Shown here in pieces: positions 62,199-64,000 of a stretch of 64,000 bases of DNA; within the stretch, counting starts at the first letter, position 1, and each line of letters starts with the position of its first letter. The translations under genes and the position numbers were made by a program. A model generated the notes under the pieces. That model was not told the origin of the DNA. It ran no database searches and saw only the letters and a program-made list of their open reading frames with translations. The DNA is from an uncultured Clostridium sp. (GTDB lineage: Bacteria > Bacillota > Clostridia > Lachnospirales > Lachnospiraceae), in assembly GCA_937885015.1 (NCBI GenBank), contig CALAAS010000038.1:62001-126000 (forward strand), read 5' to 3'.

Positions 62199-63947
62199 AT
62201 GAAAGAAAAACATTCTACTGTAGTCCTCCGGATCGCTGCCATGATCCTTCTCGGCTTTTCCTGTATCCTTCTGGCTCATTTCCATATTCCCGGTATCAGT
62301 TCCGCGTTTTTCATAAAAGAAGAGAAGCATATCCCAGAGCCGATTGATTCTCGGAAGGAAAAAGAATGCTCTTTCTGTGACCGCCTTATGCAGCAGTGGT
62401 CCGCTCCATTCACAGAGACGGCCCGCTTTCTTTCGGCGTGGAACACGAATAGAGAAACTTATGAGCCATCTGTATTGAGATTCAATCTGATGGCGCTTCC
62501 GGTAGAAGAACAGAAAAACCAATCAGATGGATGGACTCCAAATTTTTCTGACATTTCGCTGGTTTCTCTGTTTCATCCGTATGTCGGAAAAAACAGCTGG
62601 GGAGCCAAATATTATCAGGACTTAAATTCCTGGGATGCGGCATGGCTTTCTGATGTTTACCGCTGGATCCAGATAACACCCGCAGTTGCTGCTGCACAAA
62701 AAGGTCTTCCGGAAAGTTCCGTTCTTGGCCATTTTGACCCGTCTAATCCTCTTCACAGACAGGATGATCCATCTACCTGGCAGATTTCTCAATGGAAAAA
62801 TGTAACCTTTCAGATTACAGATGGGGATGGCATTCCCTGCCAGCTGCACTCCAATGCCAGGGATATTCTGGCTATGGCCAGTGTTTATACCTATTACACA
62901 GGATGGACGGATACAGAACGATTCAGCGCCTATATAAGACAGCTGTGGCAGGCATCGCACCATGTTCAGGTATCCATCAGTCCGGTTTATTACTGTGAGG
63001 GGTGTAAATCGTGTTCAGAAGAGGGGGGATCCTCTTTCGACTGTTTTCTGGACGGAAAGCAGGAGAGTACAGACGGAGAAAAAATGGCCGGGCCCGCCAC
63101 TTCCTCTGAATTACCGGCAGAAATTGTTTTAAAACCGAACACGGTGGAAAGCGAATCTGCACTTTCCGAGGAAGACACAGAAGAACTCCAGCTGAAAAAA
63201 ACGATGGAAACAAATACCAGTAAGGAAAATATATTTTGTCCGGGCCATGTGGATCTTCAGATTTTGCTGCAGATCAAGGATTTTTCCAATCAAAGTGGAT
63301 TGGTTCAGGCGGATGCCATAGGCCGTCAGTCAAACGAAATGTGGAAAGGATGGTCTCCCTATACACTTTCTTATGTGGATTCCCTTCTTCAGGAAAACTG
63401 GGAGACTGCGTATGGACTTACTCCGGTACCGCTTTCGCTGGGACAGCCATTATCACTCAGCTCTATCAATGATTACCTGAAGCTTCTTCCAGAGGACATA
63501 TCCCAGGAGAGAAGAGCCGTTATTACCTGCGCACTGCGGTCTGTTGGAAAAATTCCTTATTATTACGGAGGCAAACCTGCCTTTCCGGGGATAGAAGGAA
63601 ACCATTTTGCATCCGTCAAATCTCCAGATTCCAAAGGACGGATTTTATCCGGTCTGGATTGCTCTGGATGGATTAACTGGGTATATTGGACAGCCCTTGG
63701 GCAGAGGCCATCGGAACAGGGAACTTTTGGTCTGGTAAATGCAGGGCGTTCCATTGGGCGGGAAGAATTACAGCCAGGAGATCTAGCCATACGTCTGGGA
63801 ACGGATTCCCATGTCGTTATGTTTCTCGCATGGAATGCCGATGGTTCCATGATCGCAGTTCATGAGACTGCCGGCAGCATAAATAATGTAACGGTAAGTT
63901 CTGTTCCAGGAAACTGGCCATATTACCGATCCATGTTTACACCGTAG
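62199..63947 (+). CDS. exported NlpC/P60 (C40) peptidase with cysteine clusters
   Basis: A probable wall hydrolase, 582 residues. One N-terminal hydrophobic segment (about 9-28) exports or anchors it. The C-terminal domain (about 450-582) has the C40 triad: C488 in LDCSGWINW, H538 in SHVVMF and H555 in AVHETAG. The 400 residues between contain TYYTGW and a Cys-rich patch (C266, C269, C272) besides C57 and C60, then a Ser/Glu-rich low-complexity stretch at about 275-340. The middle part is not recognised. ATG 62199 follows AGGAG by about seven bases. It lies at the window edge; nothing is seen in the last 53 bases. Confidence 0.78.
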   Translation: MKEKHSTVVLRIAAMILLGFSCILLAHFHIPGISSAFFIKEEKHIPEPIDSRKEKECSFCDRLMQQWSAPFTETARFLSAWNTNRETYEPSVLRFNLMALPVEEQKNQSDGWTPNFSDISLVSLFHPYVGKNSWGAKYYQDLNSWDAAWLSDVYRWIQITPAVAAAQKGLPESSVLGHFDPSNPLHRQDDPSTWQISQWKNVTFQITDGDGIPCQLHSNARDILAMASVYTYYTGWTDTERFSAYIRQLWQASHHVQVSISPVYYCEGCKSCSEEGGSSFDCFLDGKQESTDGEKMAGPATSSELPAEIVLKPNTVESESALSEEDTEELQLKKTMETNTSKENIFCPGHVDLQILLQIKDFSNQSGLVQADAIGRQSNEMWKGWSPYTLSYVDSLLQENWETAYGLTPVPLSLGQPLSLSSINDYLKLLPEDISQERRAVITCALRSVGKIPYYYGGKPAFPGIEGNHFASVKSPDSKGRILSGLDCSGWINWVYWTALGQRPSEQGTFGLVNAGRSIGREELQPGDLAIRLGTDSHVVMFLAWNADGSMIAVHETAGSINNVTVSSVPGNWPYYRSMFTP

Positions 63948-64000
63948 CACCTTCAGCAAGTGGTGAAATTGTATTTGAGTTATTCTGATGCGAGTCACTG

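Noticed and set aside
1..64000. CRISPR arrays, tRNA or rRNA genes, insertion sequences, prophage genes
   Set aside because: I looked for regularly spaced repeats, cloverleaf-like segments, transposase or integrase motifs and phage structural genes and saw none.

Overview
The window looks like core chromosome from a spore-forming Firmicute, most likely a Lachnospiraceae (Clostridium cluster XIVa). The evidence is the set of sporulation genes (spoIVA, yqfC/yqfD, a spoVB-like flippase, a BofC-like protein), a BaiN-like flavoprotein, and frequent TTG/GTG starts behind strong AGGAGG-type ribosome binding sites. The base composition, judged by eye, is near half G+C. All 59 genes recognised here lie on the + strand, as expected for one replication arm read co-directionally. 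I found no tRNA, rRNA, CRISPR array, insertion sequence, integrase or phage gene, and no gene-free stretch over 300 bases.

Layout. 1-5800: the end of gpsA, a terminator and a consensus promoter, then a complete branched-chain amino acid ABC operon (livKHMGF). 5800-13600: spoIVA, whose ribosome binding site lies inside a terminator-like hairpin; a beta-CASP nuclease; RNase HI; an LprI-like anchored protein; alaS; rpsU. 13600-26600: a large GT-C-like membrane protein; the yqfC-yqfD-phoH-ybeY cluster; a DUF3048 lipoprotein with a SpoVB-like flippase; a BofC-like protein; a unit of two flavoproteins around an unrecognised coiled-coil protein; DUF896 and 5-formyltetrahydrofolate cyclo-ligase. 26600-36440: miaB, an L,D-transpeptidase, mutS, mutL, miaA and a PLP enzyme. 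36500-46300: a cell shape and division run (DUF4321, radC, mreC, mreD, a long PBP2, minC, minD, minE, rodA) followed by mgsA and a D,D-carboxypeptidase. 46300-53900: a small P-loop protein on its own promoter, then pepP with an oppABCDF operon in which oppA and oppB each carry a frameshift. 54000-64000: a PatB/MalY-like lyase with an XRE-cupin regulator; an HlyD-like protein with ylmE and sepF; aroB; lspA; a RluD-type pseudouridine synthase; a cytidylate-kinase-like protein; and an NlpC/P60 protein.

How it fits together. Most of the window serves envelope growth, division and sporulation: the MreCD-PBP2-RodA elongation machinery, Min site selection, SepF, wall-modifying enzymes and spore coat/engulfment factors. 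Two ABC uptake operons are set among these genes, and both place a large hairpin directly after the binding-protein gene. No large undescribed system stands out. The best leads are the spoIVA hairpin, the double frameshift in the opp operon, the roughly 230-residue insertion in PBP2, the unknown coiled-coil protein between two flavoproteins, and the small P-loop protein.
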